Positions 1 to 8,163 of a stretch of 32,106 bases of DNA are shown here, piece by piece. Under the pieces are notes generated by a model, which was not told the origin of the DNA, searched no databases, and saw nothing but the letters and a program-made list of their open reading frames with translations. The stretch is from an uncultured Lachnospiraceae bacterium (GTDB lineage Bacteria > Bacillota > Clostridia > Lachnospirales > Lachnospiraceae): contig CAMNAQ010000007.1 in NCBI GenBank assembly GCA_946531495.1, forward strand, positions 1-32,106, in the 5' to 3' direction. How positions within the stretch are numbered: the first letter of the stretch is position 1; each line of letters starts with the position of its first letter. The position numbers and the translations under genes are program-made.

Positions 1-616
1 CACAGCCGGTCCTTCCCTCCATGCAGAGCGTATCATCGGACAGCTTATATACCTTTCCGCACTGATCGCCTCGTTCCGCAAAGATCCTTATGGGAGCTCC
101 CTGGCTTTTTATTGCCATCACTTTGTCCGGATATGAGATGAAGCTTTCCCGCATCATCTTCACACCGTCCTTCGTATAACTGACGGTATGAATGCCTGTA
201 TCAATGTCCAGCTCCCTTATGTAATCAGGAATCTCCTCTATACGCTTAAGCTGTCCGCTCCAGTGCTGACGTATGCCAAGGATCTGAATGCGCTCTTCCC
301 CGTCCGGAATTATGAACAGATCTCCGAGAGGCTCGTAATGACTCTGATATTCCGGAATGCCGCACATGGTCTCATTTGCAAGATCCTCGGCCTCTGCGAT
401 CCTGCCGTTTCGTATCAGTTCTCTTATTACAGGAATGTTTTCCTTTGCGTCAGGGTTTATACGGTCGCGAGGTCCGCCCCACCATATGCTGTCATTGTTC
501 AGCTGGAAACGGTCAATAAGTGTTCCGCCAAAGCACATTGCTCCCATGAATCCATTGCCCAGCGGAAGTGCGCTGTTCCAGTCTGCCGCTGCTTTCCTGT
601 ACCAAAGTCTGTTCAT
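1..616 (-). CDS. GH95 family glycoside hydrolase (alpha-L-fucosidase type), N-terminal part
   Basis: This partial gene runs off the left edge, which is why the ORF track misses it. I translated about 205 codons from the ATG at 616. The protein starts WYRKAAADWNSALPLGNG and continues with a segment of the form NNDSIWWGGPRDRINPDA. That is the typical opening of the N-terminal beta domain of family GH95, whose members remove alpha-1,2-linked L-fucose or alpha-L-galactose. The catalytic (alpha/alpha)6 barrel lies outside the window, so the active site cannot be checked. There is no signal peptide, since the conserved fold begins at residue 3, so a cytoplasmic enzyme acting on imported oligosaccharides is likely. 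A strong ribosome binding site (AGGGGG) lies about 7 bases upstream of the ATG. The gene follows the terminator of the xylanase unit, so it probably has its own promoter in 617-730; I could not pick a convincing one. The family is fairly certain, the exact substrate is not. Confidence 0.85.
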   Translation of the reverse strand, partial: MNRLWYRKAAADWNSALPLGNGFMGAMCFGGTLIDRFQLNNDSIWWGGPRDRINPDAKENIPVIRELIRNGRIAEAEDLANETMCGIPEYQSHYEPLGDLFIIPDGEERIQILGIRQHWSGQLKRIEEIPDYIRELDIDTGIHTVSYTKDGVKMMRESFISYPDKVMAIKSQGAPIRIFAERGDQCGKVYKLSDDTLCMEGRTGC

Positions 617-730
617 CTTTAACCCCCTGCAAAAACACAAATTCAAGTCATCATCATCCAAAATATTTGCTTTTCTTACGGCCTTTTCTTATGGCGTCTT
701 ATTCCGGTCATATGGTTTCCTGCCACCACT

Positions 731-766
731 TATAAAAATTCGGGACAAAAAAACTTTGTCCCGAAT
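731..766 (-). terminator. Rho-independent terminator after the xylanase-esterase gene
   Basis: A perfect 12-bp stem (ATTCGGGACAAA at 738-749 pairing with TTTGTCCCGAAT at 755-766) closes a five-base loop. Read on the minus strand it is followed by TTTTTATA. It begins 4 bases past the stop codon of the GH10-esterase gene and separates that transcript from the GH95 gene. Confidence 0.92.
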
Positions 767-770
767 CATA

Positions 771-2843
771 TCAGATTCTCTTTATCCATGCCTGCGCAAG
801 ATCCGTCCAGAGGCCAACATCCTCTTTCAGGCTCATATCGATACCGTTTGCCGGCATTTCCTTTCCGCTGAAGAACTGCTCTATCAGCTCTTCCTTTCTC
901 TTATCGGATACGTTTATTCCCTTGCCATCCTTTACGGCATGTACAGCGCGCATGGTCTGCTCCATGGTATTGTTCCATCCATCCGGAGACCATCCTCTGA
1001 AATAATACTTATTCGCAACGGATAGTCCGTGGAATCCGTCCGGGAAAACATAATGGGCAAATTTCACTCCAGCTTTCCTGAGTGCCATGGCAAAAAGATA
1101 ACTGTTTTCCACGGGAACAAGGTCGTCTGCTGCGGTCTGCCAGATAAAGCACTGGGGAGTATTCTCGATCACATGCTTTTCAAGAGAGAAATAATCAAGT
1201 TCCTCTGCGGTGGCATCATCCCCAAGGAGTGCCCTGAAGGAATCCCTGTGTGCATATTCTCCCGAGGTGATAACGGGATAAGAAAGGATGACCCCGTCAG
1301 GTCTGTTTGAGATCTTATCAAGCTCAGGATCCTGATCCTTCACATCGCCAAAATGTACGGCAAGACTTCCGCATACATGGGCTCCTGCAGAAAATCCGCA
1401 GATGACAAGCTTCCTTCCGTCTATGTTATATTCTTCAGCATTATGCCTTATAAATCTCACTGCTCTGGAGATATCTTCAAGGGGCTGCTTTTTCAGAGGC
1501 ACAGACATTGTGATGTCCGTTGTGTAGGTAAGGACAAATGCATTCATTCCTCTGTTATAGAATTCCATTGCAGCGATTTCGGCCTCATGAGGAACCACCA
1601 TGCAATATCCGCCCCCGGGCACCACAAGCATGCAGTCGCGCCCTTCATCATCATTATGAAGATAAGCGAATATATTCGGAGTAAATCCGTAGGAAGCTGC
1701 ATAATCATATTCACCGTCATTCCATATATTCTTACGGAACTTTTTTATCTCAGGCTTGCCCAGTCCGGTTATTTCATAATCCGAATCGGGATATCCGGCT
1801 TCCCACTTATCTATTTTCTCCTCGGGAAGCACAACCTTAAGAACCGAATAATATGCTTCCTTTGCCTTACTCTTTCCTGCAAACAGCAGCGGGTAACTGG
1901 TCTCTCTTCTAAAGCCAGTAAGCCAGCTGTCTTCATCCTTGAGATTCCAAAATGTCACGGATGTCACATTTGCCTTGCCGGACTTCTTTGCCTCTACATA
2001 TATCCTGAAAAACTCCGCATATCTCTCACCAAGCGCCTTCATAGACTCTTCGGAAGGATCGGCGTTGTGCAGATCCAGCTCCGTGATATTAATCTTAAGT
2101 CCGAGGCCGCCGTACATTTCAAGAGCCTTGCGGTAATCATCATACCCCGGATGATCCATGAGAAGATGGGACTGCATTCCCATTCCGTCCACAAGTCCTT
2201 TTTCCTGAAGGGGCTTGAGGATATTGGCAATGATAAAATCCCTTTTCCATTCAAGGGCAGTCTCATAATCGTTATAGAAAAGATCCACGCCTTCCGCAGC
2301 GTATTTTCTGGCAAATTCGAATGCCTTGATCACAAAATCGTTTCCGACTGTTTTAGTCCAGAATGATTTTCTGAAATCTCCGTCATCAACCGCCTCATTT
2401 ACAACATCCCATGCATAGATGATGCCCGGATACTGAGTCTGTACAAAATCCAGGACTCCGTGAATATAACTCTCCAGACGGGCAAGCATGGTATCTCTGT
2501 CTGCAAGAGGGAAGTTCTCATTGTAATGCTGACAGAAGAACCACTTGGGGGTCTGGTTGTGCCATACAAGAGTATGACCACGCATTGGTATTTTGCTCGA
2601 TGCGGCAAATTCCAGATAAGGCTTTGCTTTTTCAAAGCAGAGTGCAGGTTCAAGATCGTATCTGTCCGGATCCGACTTGCATTTATCCTCATCAAGATAA
2701 TACATGGGCTTCATATCGTTTTCGCAGGTGAAGCTGTTAAACTGGGCATTCAGCAGCTTCATATCTGCAGGTGTATGCAGATTCTTCCATGAAATGGCTG
2801 CTCCTATTTTAAAATACTGCTCATAAGCTGTTTTTAGATTCAT
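771..2843 (-). CDS. Cytoplasmic GH10 xylanase fused to an alpha/beta-hydrolase esterase
   Basis: Residues 1-340 form a GH10 endo-beta-1,4-xylanase: ENDMKP at 41-46, WDVVNEAVDDG with the acid/base Glu150, and ITELDLH with the nucleophile Glu255. Residues from about 380 to 640 form an alpha/beta-hydrolase of the acetyl-xylan or carbohydrate-esterase type: VVPGGGY (oxyanion region, 407-413), GFSAGAH with nucleophile Ser485, probable Asp574 in AADDLVP and His605 in GFHG. One chain could therefore cut xylo-oligosaccharides and remove their acyl groups. The GH10 fold starts within the first dozen residues, so there is no signal peptide or carbohydrate-binding module, and cytoplasmic action is likely. 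A ribosome binding site AAGGGGAA precedes the ATG. The gene is the last of a probable four-gene unit with the PfkB kinase upstream and a strong terminator downstream. Esterase specificity (acetyl, feruloyl or other) cannot be read from sequence. Confidence 0.93.
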   Translation of the reverse strand: MNLKTAYEQYFKIGAAISWKNLHTPADMKLLNAQFNSFTCENDMKPMYYLDEDKCKSDPDRYDLEPALCFEKAKPYLEFAASSKIPMRGHTLVWHNQTPKWFFCQHYNENFPLADRDTMLARLESYIHGVLDFVQTQYPGIIYAWDVVNEAVDDGDFRKSFWTKTVGNDFVIKAFEFARKYAAEGVDLFYNDYETALEWKRDFIIANILKPLQEKGLVDGMGMQSHLLMDHPGYDDYRKALEMYGGLGLKINITELDLHNADPSEESMKALGERYAEFFRIYVEAKKSGKANVTSVTFWNLKDEDSWLTGFRRETSYPLLFAGKSKAKEAYYSVLKVVLPEEKIDKWEAGYPDSDYEITGLGKPEIKKFRKNIWNDGEYDYAASYGFTPNIFAYLHNDDEGRDCMLVVPGGGYCMVVPHEAEIAAMEFYNRGMNAFVLTYTTDITMSVPLKKQPLEDISRAVRFIRHNAEEYNIDGRKLVICGFSAGAHVCGSLAVHFGDVKDQDPELDKISNRPDGVILSYPVITSGEYAHRDSFRALLGDDATAEELDYFSLEKHVIENTPQCFIWQTAADDLVPVENSYLFAMALRKAGVKFAHYVFPDGFHGLSVANKYYFRGWSPDGWNNTMEQTMRAVHAVKDGKGINVSDKRKEELIEQFFSGKEMPANGIDMSLKEDVGLWTDLAQAWIKRI

Positions 2844-2904
2844 ATTATTTCCCCTTATGCATCAAAAGATCTACAGTCCTCCGCTCTCATACAGGATTTA
2901 AGTC

Positions 2905-3807
2905 TCAGCGGTTCAGAAGCTCCCGTACCTCTTCAAGTCTTGGAGGATTCAGCGGAAGCGGGAATCTGGAGATTGCGATTGCAGAGCATGCACTTGCAAA
3001 TCTTACGATTTCTTCATCGCTCATTCCCTTTAATAATCCATATACGCAGCCTGCCTTGAAGGTATCTCCCGCACCCAGCGTGCTCTTGACCTCCACATCA
3101 AAGGGCTTCATATAGTGGATCTCTTCACCCTTTCTTGCGTAGAGCATATCTCCGCCGCCCTGGGTTATGATGGTAAGACCTTCCGTTTCATTCTGCATCA
3201 GGCCCATTATCTCCTCGGGACTCATTCCCTTATAATGCTCGCCCGTGCACTCTTTTGATACAACATTTATCGCTGCGTTTCTGTGGAGAAACGATTTATG
3301 GTCACTGTCTATGGTAACGTAGGGGATTCCCTTGCTTATACAGATCTGGGCAGCCTTCTCGGTCTCTTCCCCGAAGAAGGGATCTATCGCCGCCACTTTG
3401 CAGCCTTCCACATCTATCTCCCTCGGGATGCTCCACCATCTCTTGCCTGATGCAAAGAGGGACTGGAATCTTCCCATGGGTGATCGGACAAGGCCCGCGA
3501 TGACCACGTAATCCATCACTCCGGGATCATCCTCTGCAAAATACATGAGGGAATGATCCACATTTGTACCCTCGTAAAAATCCCTGAGCATGGGAGCGAC
3601 TTCCGTTCCTATCCAGGTGCCGTCCATCCTTACGCCTACGCCAAGGGAATCCAGGACCGTGGCGGCCGTTCCCGTCTCGCCTCCCGGAAGAAAATAGTGA
3701 GCCTTTATCTCCGAATACTCATCCGGCTTCAGGAATCCGTCTTTAAGAAGAAAAGAATGTGTTCCAAGAACCTGCCCGAACAGATATACTTCCGACTGTT
3801 TTTCCAT
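2905..3807 (-). CDS. PfkB-family carbohydrate kinase
   Basis: This 300-residue protein has the usual length of a ribokinase/PfkB-family sugar kinase. The N-terminal substrate region is PGGETGTAATVLDSLG (41-56), and the C-terminal PfkB signature is TLGAGDTFKAG (243-253), with catalytic base Asp248 and the anion hole in GAGD. Such enzymes phosphorylate sugars or nucleosides with ATP in the cytosol. The substrate cannot be told from the sequence. A GGGAGG ribosome binding site precedes the ATG by about 7 bases. The gene lies 61 bp upstream of the xylanase-esterase and 39 bp downstream of a membrane zinc-ribbon gene, all on the same strand with no terminator between them. A role in using a sugar released from hemicellulose is plausible but only inferred from position. 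Confidence 0.9.
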   Translation of the reverse strand: MEKQSEVYLFGQVLGTHSFLLKDGFLKPDEYSEIKAHYFLPGGETGTAATVLDSLGVGVRMDGTWIGTEVAPMLRDFYEGTNVDHSLMYFAEDDPGVMDYVVIAGLVRSPMGRFQSLFASGKRWWSIPREIDVEGCKVAAIDPFFGEETEKAAQICISKGIPYVTIDSDHKSFLHRNAAINVVSKECTGEHYKGMSPEEIMGLMQNETEGLTIITQGGGDMLYARKGEEIHYMKPFDVEVKSTLGAGDTFKAGCVYGLLKGMSDEEIVRFASACSAIAISRFPLPLNPPRLEEVRELLNR

Positions 3808-3846
3808 TGACCGTACCTCCCCGTATTTAACCCCATGTAAGATCCA

Positions 3847-4389
3847 CTACCTGCCGACTACTATATTCGGCGCAGTCACCTGCCTGTCACAGTAAGGGCA
3901 TATTCCGGTTGTGGCCGCCCTGATCTTGAGGCTCGCACCGCATCCGGGACAATCCATTCCCACAAATGGTCTGTCCTTGATCGGATCTGCGGGTATGTAT
4001 CTGTCGGTGAGGATGAACCTTACTCCCTGCGCATCATATACCAGATTGATGAGGATCTTTTTCTTTTCCCCGTAGGATATCAGGCGCATAAGCTTGTCCT
4101 GTGTGATGTGCAGATAATCCGCAACCTCCTGTGCAGGAACCGATCCGTCGGGATCTGCCCTGAACACCCTGTCCATGGATCCGAGCCTTCCCACATAGCC
4201 AAGTGTCTTCAGATAGTTGGCAAGAAGCGCCACTGTTATTCCTGTCCACAGCATGAACAGAGGAACGGTGTCGGTGGTCCCGTATTCCACCATGGTTCCG
4301 ATAAATACGAAGGTCATTGTGAATGCGGGAACTGCTATGAATGACCAGATGGCAAGCTGAAAATATAACTTTCGAAGATTAATGTACAT
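3847..4389 (-). CDS. Small membrane protein with C-terminal zinc ribbon (paralogue 2)
   Basis: I do not recognise a named family. The 180-residue protein has two hydrophobic segments at about 11-33 and 42-64. A cytoplasmic region with a helix-turn-helix-like stretch follows (VPAQEVADYLHITQDKLMRLI). The C-terminus is a zinc ribbon with two Cys pairs, CPGCG and CPYC. It is clearly a paralogue of the gene just upstream: same length, same order of parts, and the same opening pattern MY(I/L)N. The two genes overlap by 11 bp (ATGTACATTAA carries both start and stop), with a GGAG ribosome binding site inside the upstream gene, so translation is probably coupled. The winged-helix resemblance suggests a sensor or scaffold, but no function is claimed. 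Confidence 0.8.
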   Translation of the reverse strand: MYINLRKLYFQLAIWSFIAVPAFTMTFVFIGTMVEYGTTDTVPLFMLWTGITVALLANYLKTLGYVGRLGSMDRVFRADPDGSVPAQEVADYLHITQDKLMRLISYGEKKKILINLVYDAQGVRFILTDRYIPADPIKDRPFVGMDCPGCGASLKIRAATTGICPYCDRQVTAPNIVVGR

Positions 4390-4927
4390 AGTCAGACTCC
4401 GATCTCAGATAGGTGCCGCAGTGAACGCATCTTGCGCCTCCTCCGACTCTCATCTGTACCTGTGCTCCGCAGTGAGGACAGTCCACGCTAATAAAATCCC
4501 CTTCCGTTTCGGGCTTCATTATGACCATGGCGCCTTCCCAGCCGTAGGTGACATTACGGAGGATGTTCTTATCCGTAAGTACACGGATATCGCTGCGGAC
4601 TCTCTGTCCTGTAAAGCCTGTGAGCTTTTCAAATGCCGAATAGGGTACCAGGCCGTCATAATCTTCCTCGAAGATCCTGTTATACTTCTCCGCACGGTAT
4701 ATCCTTCCCTTCAGAAGTACCGCAGGAAAAGTAAAGACTGATGCTAATCCCCCTGCCATCACTGTCATGAAGCCTCCGCCTGCCAGTGCAACCATTCTGT
4801 CCTCTGCCACGTGGGTGATCATGAAGATGACGAACATCGCCGCAAAAAACCAGAAGAATGCACCTATGGCGATAAAAATATTACATATGACTTTTGTCGA
4901 AGCGATCTTAAGCTTGTTCAGATACAT
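4379..4927 (-). CDS. Small membrane protein with C-terminal zinc ribbon (paralogue 1)
   Basis: This 182-residue protein is the tandem partner of the next gene. It has two hydrophobic segments at about 13-37 and 46-70, and a middle region (VPYSAFEKLTGFTGQRVRSDI) resembling the helix-turn-helix-like part of its paralogue. A C-terminal zinc ribbon contains CPHCG and CVHCG. No named family is recognised. The start codon is only 17 bases past the T-tract of the terminator of the preceding PurF-like gene. Its promoter must therefore lie inside or upstream of that terminator, or transcription reads through. The ribosome binding site is weak (GTGAGAATGAAAA before the ATG). The pair heads a likely unit with the PfkB kinase and the xylanase-esterase. 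Confidence 0.8.
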   Translation of the reverse strand: MYLNKLKIASTKVICNIFIAIGAFFWFFAAMFVIFMITHVAEDRMVALAGGGFMTVMAGGLASVFTFPAVLLKGRIYRAEKYNRIFEEDYDGLVPYSAFEKLTGFTGQRVRSDIRVLTDKNILRNVTYGWEGAMVIMKPETEGDFISVDCPHCGAQVQMRVGGGARCVHCGTYLRSESDYVH

Positions 4928-4944
4928 TTTTCATTCTCACGTTA

Positions 4945-4971
4945 GAAAAATGCCCCGGCATTAACCGGGGC
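4945..4971 (-). terminator. Rho-independent terminator after the PurF-like gene
   Basis: On the minus strand GCCCCGG and CCGGGGC form a 7-bp GC-rich stem (4952-4958 with 4965-4971) around a six-base loop, followed by ATTTTT. It lies 11 bases past the stop codon of the PurF-like gene and just upstream of the next start codon, so it may limit rather than block transcription into the membrane-protein pair. Confidence 0.88.
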
Positions 4972-4981
4972 TAAGAATTTA

Positions 4982-6388
4982 TTATTCTACGCCGTTCCAG
5001 CAGTAAGTACAGAGATCATCATGCGGAAGTCCCGTTGAATCGAGCATATCATCAAGTCTTGCATATCTGAGGGAGGTAAAGTTCATTTCTTTTCTGATCT
5101 CTTCTATCATAGCAGCATACTTCTCTGTATCCGGATCCGCATACTGCTTGAGAACTTCTTCCGTAACATTGCCGCCCTCGAGTCTTTCGATGACTCTTCT
5201 GGTGATAAGATCCATTTCAGACTTTGATCTTGAGAAGTTCAGATATTTACATCCGTATACAAGAGGAGGACATGCAGGTCTTACATGAACTTCCTTTGCG
5301 CCAGACTTGTACAGAAATTCGGTTGTCTCGCGAAGCTGTGTTCCTCTTACGATTGAATCATCGATGAGGATGATGCTTCTGTCCCTGATAAGCTCCTCTA
5401 CCGCAAGCAGCTTCATCTTGGCAATCAGATCACGCTTGCTCTGAATGGTGGGCATAAAGGATCTTGGCCAGGTAGGCGTGTACTTTATAAAAGGTCTGGA
5501 GAACGGAATTCCCGATGCATTGGCATATCCGACCGCATGAGCGGTTCCGGAATCAGGAACGCCGGCAACAATGTCAGCCTTAACATCATCCCTTCCGGCC
5601 ATTGCGGCACCGTTTCTGTATCGCATCTCCTCAACAGACATTCCTTCATATGAGCTTGAAGGATATCCGTAATATACCCAGAGGAATGTACAGATCTTCT
5701 TCTTGTCACCGGGAGCCTTCAATGTGACACAGTTGGAATCGGTGACACATACGATCTCTCCGGGGCCCAGTTCCTTATAGTTATTGTATCCTAGATTCTT
5801 ATATGCAAAATTTTCAAAGGAAATACAGAACGCATTATCCTTCTTGCCTACGACTACGGGAGTTCTGCCAACCTTATCTCTTGCGGCATAGATCCCCTTG
5901 GGTGTAAGCAGAAGGAGCGATACGCTTCCGTCAACCGATTCTAGGGCATAGCTTATTCCATCGATCAGATTTTCCTTGGTATTGATAAGAGCGGCGATAA
6001 GCTCTGTTGCATTGATCTCGCCCGAGCTCATCTCCATGAAATGGCTGAGTCCCCTGTCGATAAGATCCCTGGCAAGCTCTTCCGAATTGTTGATCTTGCT
6101 TACGGTAACTATCGCATAGGTGCCATGGTGTGAATGAATGATAAGAGGCTGGGGTTCATAATCAGAGATCGAACCGATGCCCATATATCCGTCCATCTCC
6201 TGGACCTCTTTATCGAATTTGGTCCTGAAGGGAGAATTCTCTATATTGTGGATCGCACGGTCAAAACCGTTTTTTCCGTATACGACAAGTCCGCCTCGTC
6301 TTGTTCCGAGATGCGAATGATAATCCGTACCGAAAAAGAGATCAAATACACAACTTTCCTTAGCAGCTACTCCAAAAAAACCACCCAT
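4982..6388 (-). CDS. PurF-like amidophosphoribosyltransferase homologue lacking the glutaminase Cys
   Basis: The 468-residue protein has both domains of PurF, which makes phosphoribosylamine from PRPP and glutamine. The phosphoribosyltransferase half is intact: the PRPP motif IILIDDSIVRGTQ is at 339-351. Four cysteines match the Fe-S ligand positions of Bacillus-type PurF: Cys233, Cys380, and Cys460/Cys463 in LCTYCWNG. The glutaminase half is altered. The chain starts MGGFFGV, whereas active enzymes have Cys directly after Met or after a propeptide (CGIFG). The usual HNGN segment reads HHGT (87-90), and the usual substrate-binding Arg region reads GIGSISD. Glutamine hydrolysis is therefore unlikely; ammonia-dependent or non-purine activity is possible. 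Similar Cys-less PurF-like proteins are, as I recall, widespread in Clostridia and Bacteroides. A canonical purF is probably elsewhere. An AAAGGG ribosome binding site precedes the ATG. The gene follows rpe by 93 bp and ends at a terminator. Confidence 0.9.
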   Translation of the reverse strand: MGGFFGVAAKESCVFDLFFGTDYHSHLGTRRGGLVVYGKNGFDRAIHNIENSPFRTKFDKEVQEMDGYMGIGSISDYEPQPLIIHSHHGTYAIVTVSKINNSEELARDLIDRGLSHFMEMSSGEINATELIAALINTKENLIDGISYALESVDGSVSLLLLTPKGIYAARDKVGRTPVVVGKKDNAFCISFENFAYKNLGYNNYKELGPGEIVCVTDSNCVTLKAPGDKKKICTFLWVYYGYPSSSYEGMSVEEMRYRNGAAMAGRDDVKADIVAGVPDSGTAHAVGYANASGIPFSRPFIKYTPTWPRSFMPTIQSKRDLIAKMKLLAVEELIRDRSIILIDDSIVRGTQLRETTEFLYKSGAKEVHVRPACPPLVYGCKYLNFSRSKSEMDLITRRVIERLEGGNVTEEVLKQYADPDTEKYAAMIEEIRKEMNFTSLRYARLDDMLDSTGLPHDDLCTYCWNGVE

Positions 6389-6424
6389 GACTAACTAACC
6401 CTTTCAAACTCTTTTTGTTGTTTC

Positions 6425-6440
6425 ATGACACGCATGTCAT
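6425..6440. repeat. Small inverted repeat in the rpe to PurF-like gap
   Basis: ATGACA and TGTCAT face each other across four bases, 37 bp upstream of the PurF-like start codon. It could be an operator or a small RNA hairpin, or chance; no promoter is clear next to it. The rest of this 93-bp gap shows no terminator. Confidence 0.3.
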
Positions 6441-6481
6441 TTATCACTTAAATGCTAACCCCCGACATAAGAGTTTTGGTA

Positions 6482-7156
6482 TTAATTTATAAGTCCCGTC
6501 AGTCTGACGGTATTATCCTTTGCATCTCCCCTGAAGACCGCAGAGCCTGCAACGATCACATTTGCTCCGGCCTTCATGATATCAGCGATATTATCTCCGG
6601 TAATTCCGCCGTCAACCTCGATATCGGTATCAAGTCCCTCCGCAGTCATAAATGCCCTGAGTGCCCTTACCTTATCAATGGTCTCCGGTATAAGCTTTTG
6701 GCCTCCGAAACCGGGTTCCACAGTCATCACTAGGATCATGTCCGCTTCTTCCGCATATGGAAGCACGGCGCTTATCGGTGTTCCGGGCTTTATTGATATG
6801 CCGGCCCTGACCGGAACGCCCTTCAGGCTTGTGGTTTCCTTGATATGTCTTATGATACGCCCGGCATTGTCCGGATCAGCCTCAATATGGAAGGTGATCC
6901 CGTCAGCACCGCATTTGGCAAATTCCTCGACATATCTGTCCGGTTTTTCGATCATCAGATGTGTATCAAAAAAAAGATCGGTACACTTTCTGATGGAAGT
7001 CATCACCGGCATCCCGAAGGATATGGACGGGACAAATATCCCGTCCATGACATCAAAATGGAGATAGGTCGCCCCACCGCTTTTAACCGCACTTATCTGT
7101 TCTCCGAGAACAGTAAAGTCAGCTGCAAGTATCGAGGGGGCTAAGATATTACTCAT
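6482..7156 (-). CDS. rpe: Ribulose-phosphate 3-epimerase
   Basis: This 224-residue TIM-barrel enzyme interconverts ribulose 5-phosphate and xylulose 5-phosphate. It shows the family landmarks in order: APSILAADF (6-14), HFDVMDG with metal ligands His33 and Asp35, THLMIEKP with His66, EPGFGGQ, and IEVDGGIT with the second catalytic Asp near 177. Phosphate-binding VAGSAVF follows. Length is normal for the family. It starts 2 bp after the stop of the transketolase C-half gene, using an AAGGAG inside that gene's last codons, so the two are translated together. Together with kinase, AraD and transketolase genes upstream it completes a pentose-to-glycolysis route. Confidence 0.96.
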   Translation of the reverse strand: MSNILAPSILAADFTVLGEQISAVKSGGATYLHFDVMDGIFVPSISFGMPVMTSIRKCTDLFFDTHLMIEKPDRYVEEFAKCGADGITFHIEADPDNAGRIIRHIKETTSLKGVPVRAGISIKPGTPISAVLPYAEEADMILVMTVEPGFGGQKLIPETIDKVRALRAFMTAEGLDTDIEVDGGITGDNIADIMKAGANVIVAGSAVFRGDAKDNTVRLTGLIN

Positions 7157-7158
7157 TT

Positions 7159-8097
7159 TCAGATGAACTCCTTAACTGACTTGTAAACGCCCTCTGCATC
7201 AAGGCCATACTTGTGGATAAGATCTGCTGCGGATCCGGACTCGCCGAATACATCCTGCATTCCCACTCTCTTAACCTTTACAGGGCACTCTTCGGAAAGA
7301 ACCTCGCATACCGCAGATCCAAGTCCGCCGATAACCGAATGCTCTTCACAGGTAACAACCTTTCCTGTCTTCTGAGCACTCTTTATTATAATATCCCTGT
7401 CAATGGGCTTGATAGTGCAAATATTGATAACCTCGGCATCTATTCCGTCAGCTGCCAGCTTCTCTGCTGCACCGAGTGCGGAATCAACCATGATGCCTGT
7501 TGCTACTATGGTAACGTCCTTACCTTCCCTTACAATGCTTCCCTTGCCGATCTCGAACTTGTAATCAGGCTTGTCGTTGATAACGGTACAAGCAGCACGT
7601 CCGAATCTGATATAAACAGGTCCCTCATACTCGAGTGCCGCTCTTACAGCCGCCTTAGCCTCCACATCATCTGCGGGACACATTACCACCATTCCGGGAA
7701 TGGTTCTCATAAGAGCAATATCCTCGTTGCACTGATGGGATGCACCGTCCTCACCAACGGAGATACCTGCGTGAGTAGCGCCGATCTTAACATTGAGATG
7801 AGGATATCCGATCGAGTTTCTGACCTGCTCAAATGCTCTTCCTGCTGCGAACATTGCGAAGGAGCTTACAAAAGGGATCTTGCCGGTAAGGGAAAGTCCG
7901 GCTGCAACACCCATCATGTTGGACTCTGCGATACCGCAGTCGATATGTCTGTCGGGATATGCCTTCTTAAAAATTCCTGTTTTTGTAGCTGCTGCAAGGT
8001 CTGCATCAAGTACTACGAGCTGGGGAAATTCTTCTGCCAGATCCTTAAGAGCATTTCCGTAGCTCTCTCTGGTTGCAATTTTCTTAACGTCTGCCAT
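7159..8097 (-). CDS. Transketolase, C-terminal subunit
   Basis: This 312-residue protein carries the pyrimidine-binding and C-terminal domains of transketolase, encoded separately as in many anaerobes and archaea. The TPP-activating Glu is in CGIAESNM (Glu58), followed by GLSLTGKIPFVSSFAMF and the sugar-binding region ATHAGISVGEDGASHQ. The ORF track begins five codons earlier at a GTG (8112). I prefer the ATG at 8097, because AAAGGA lies 6 bases upstream of it and the protein then begins MADVKK. It works as a heteromer with the N-half encoded just upstream (66 bp gap), moving two-carbon units between xylulose 5-phosphate and aldose phosphates. Confidence 0.95.
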   Translation of the reverse strand: MADVKKIATRESYGNALKDLAEEFPQLVVLDADLAAATKTGIFKKAYPDRHIDCGIAESNMMGVAAGLSLTGKIPFVSSFAMFAAGRAFEQVRNSIGYPHLNVKIGATHAGISVGEDGASHQCNEDIALMRTIPGMVVMCPADDVEAKAAVRAALEYEGPVYIRFGRAACTVINDKPDYKFEIGKGSIVREGKDVTIVATGIMVDSALGAAEKLAADGIDAEVINICTIKPIDRDIIIKSAQKTGKVVTCEEHSVIGGLGSAVCEVLSEECPVKVKRVGMQDVFGESGSAADLIHKYGLDAEGVYKSVKEFI

Positions 8098-8163
8098 TTT
8101 TATTCCTTTCACGCCGTTTAGGCATTTAATCTGTATTTTTGATCATCCTGGATTACGCTGTTA

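Noticed and set aside
188-1025. Plus-strand ORFs at the left edge (144 and 222 residues)
   Set aside because: They are antisense shadows of the GH95 and GH10 genes, with no family resemblance and odd composition; the minus strand gives clear family matches.
7213-8121. 302-residue plus-strand ORF
   Set aside because: It is fully antisense to the transketolase C-half gene, is Cys/Ser-rich without a recognisable domain, and has no ribosome binding site.
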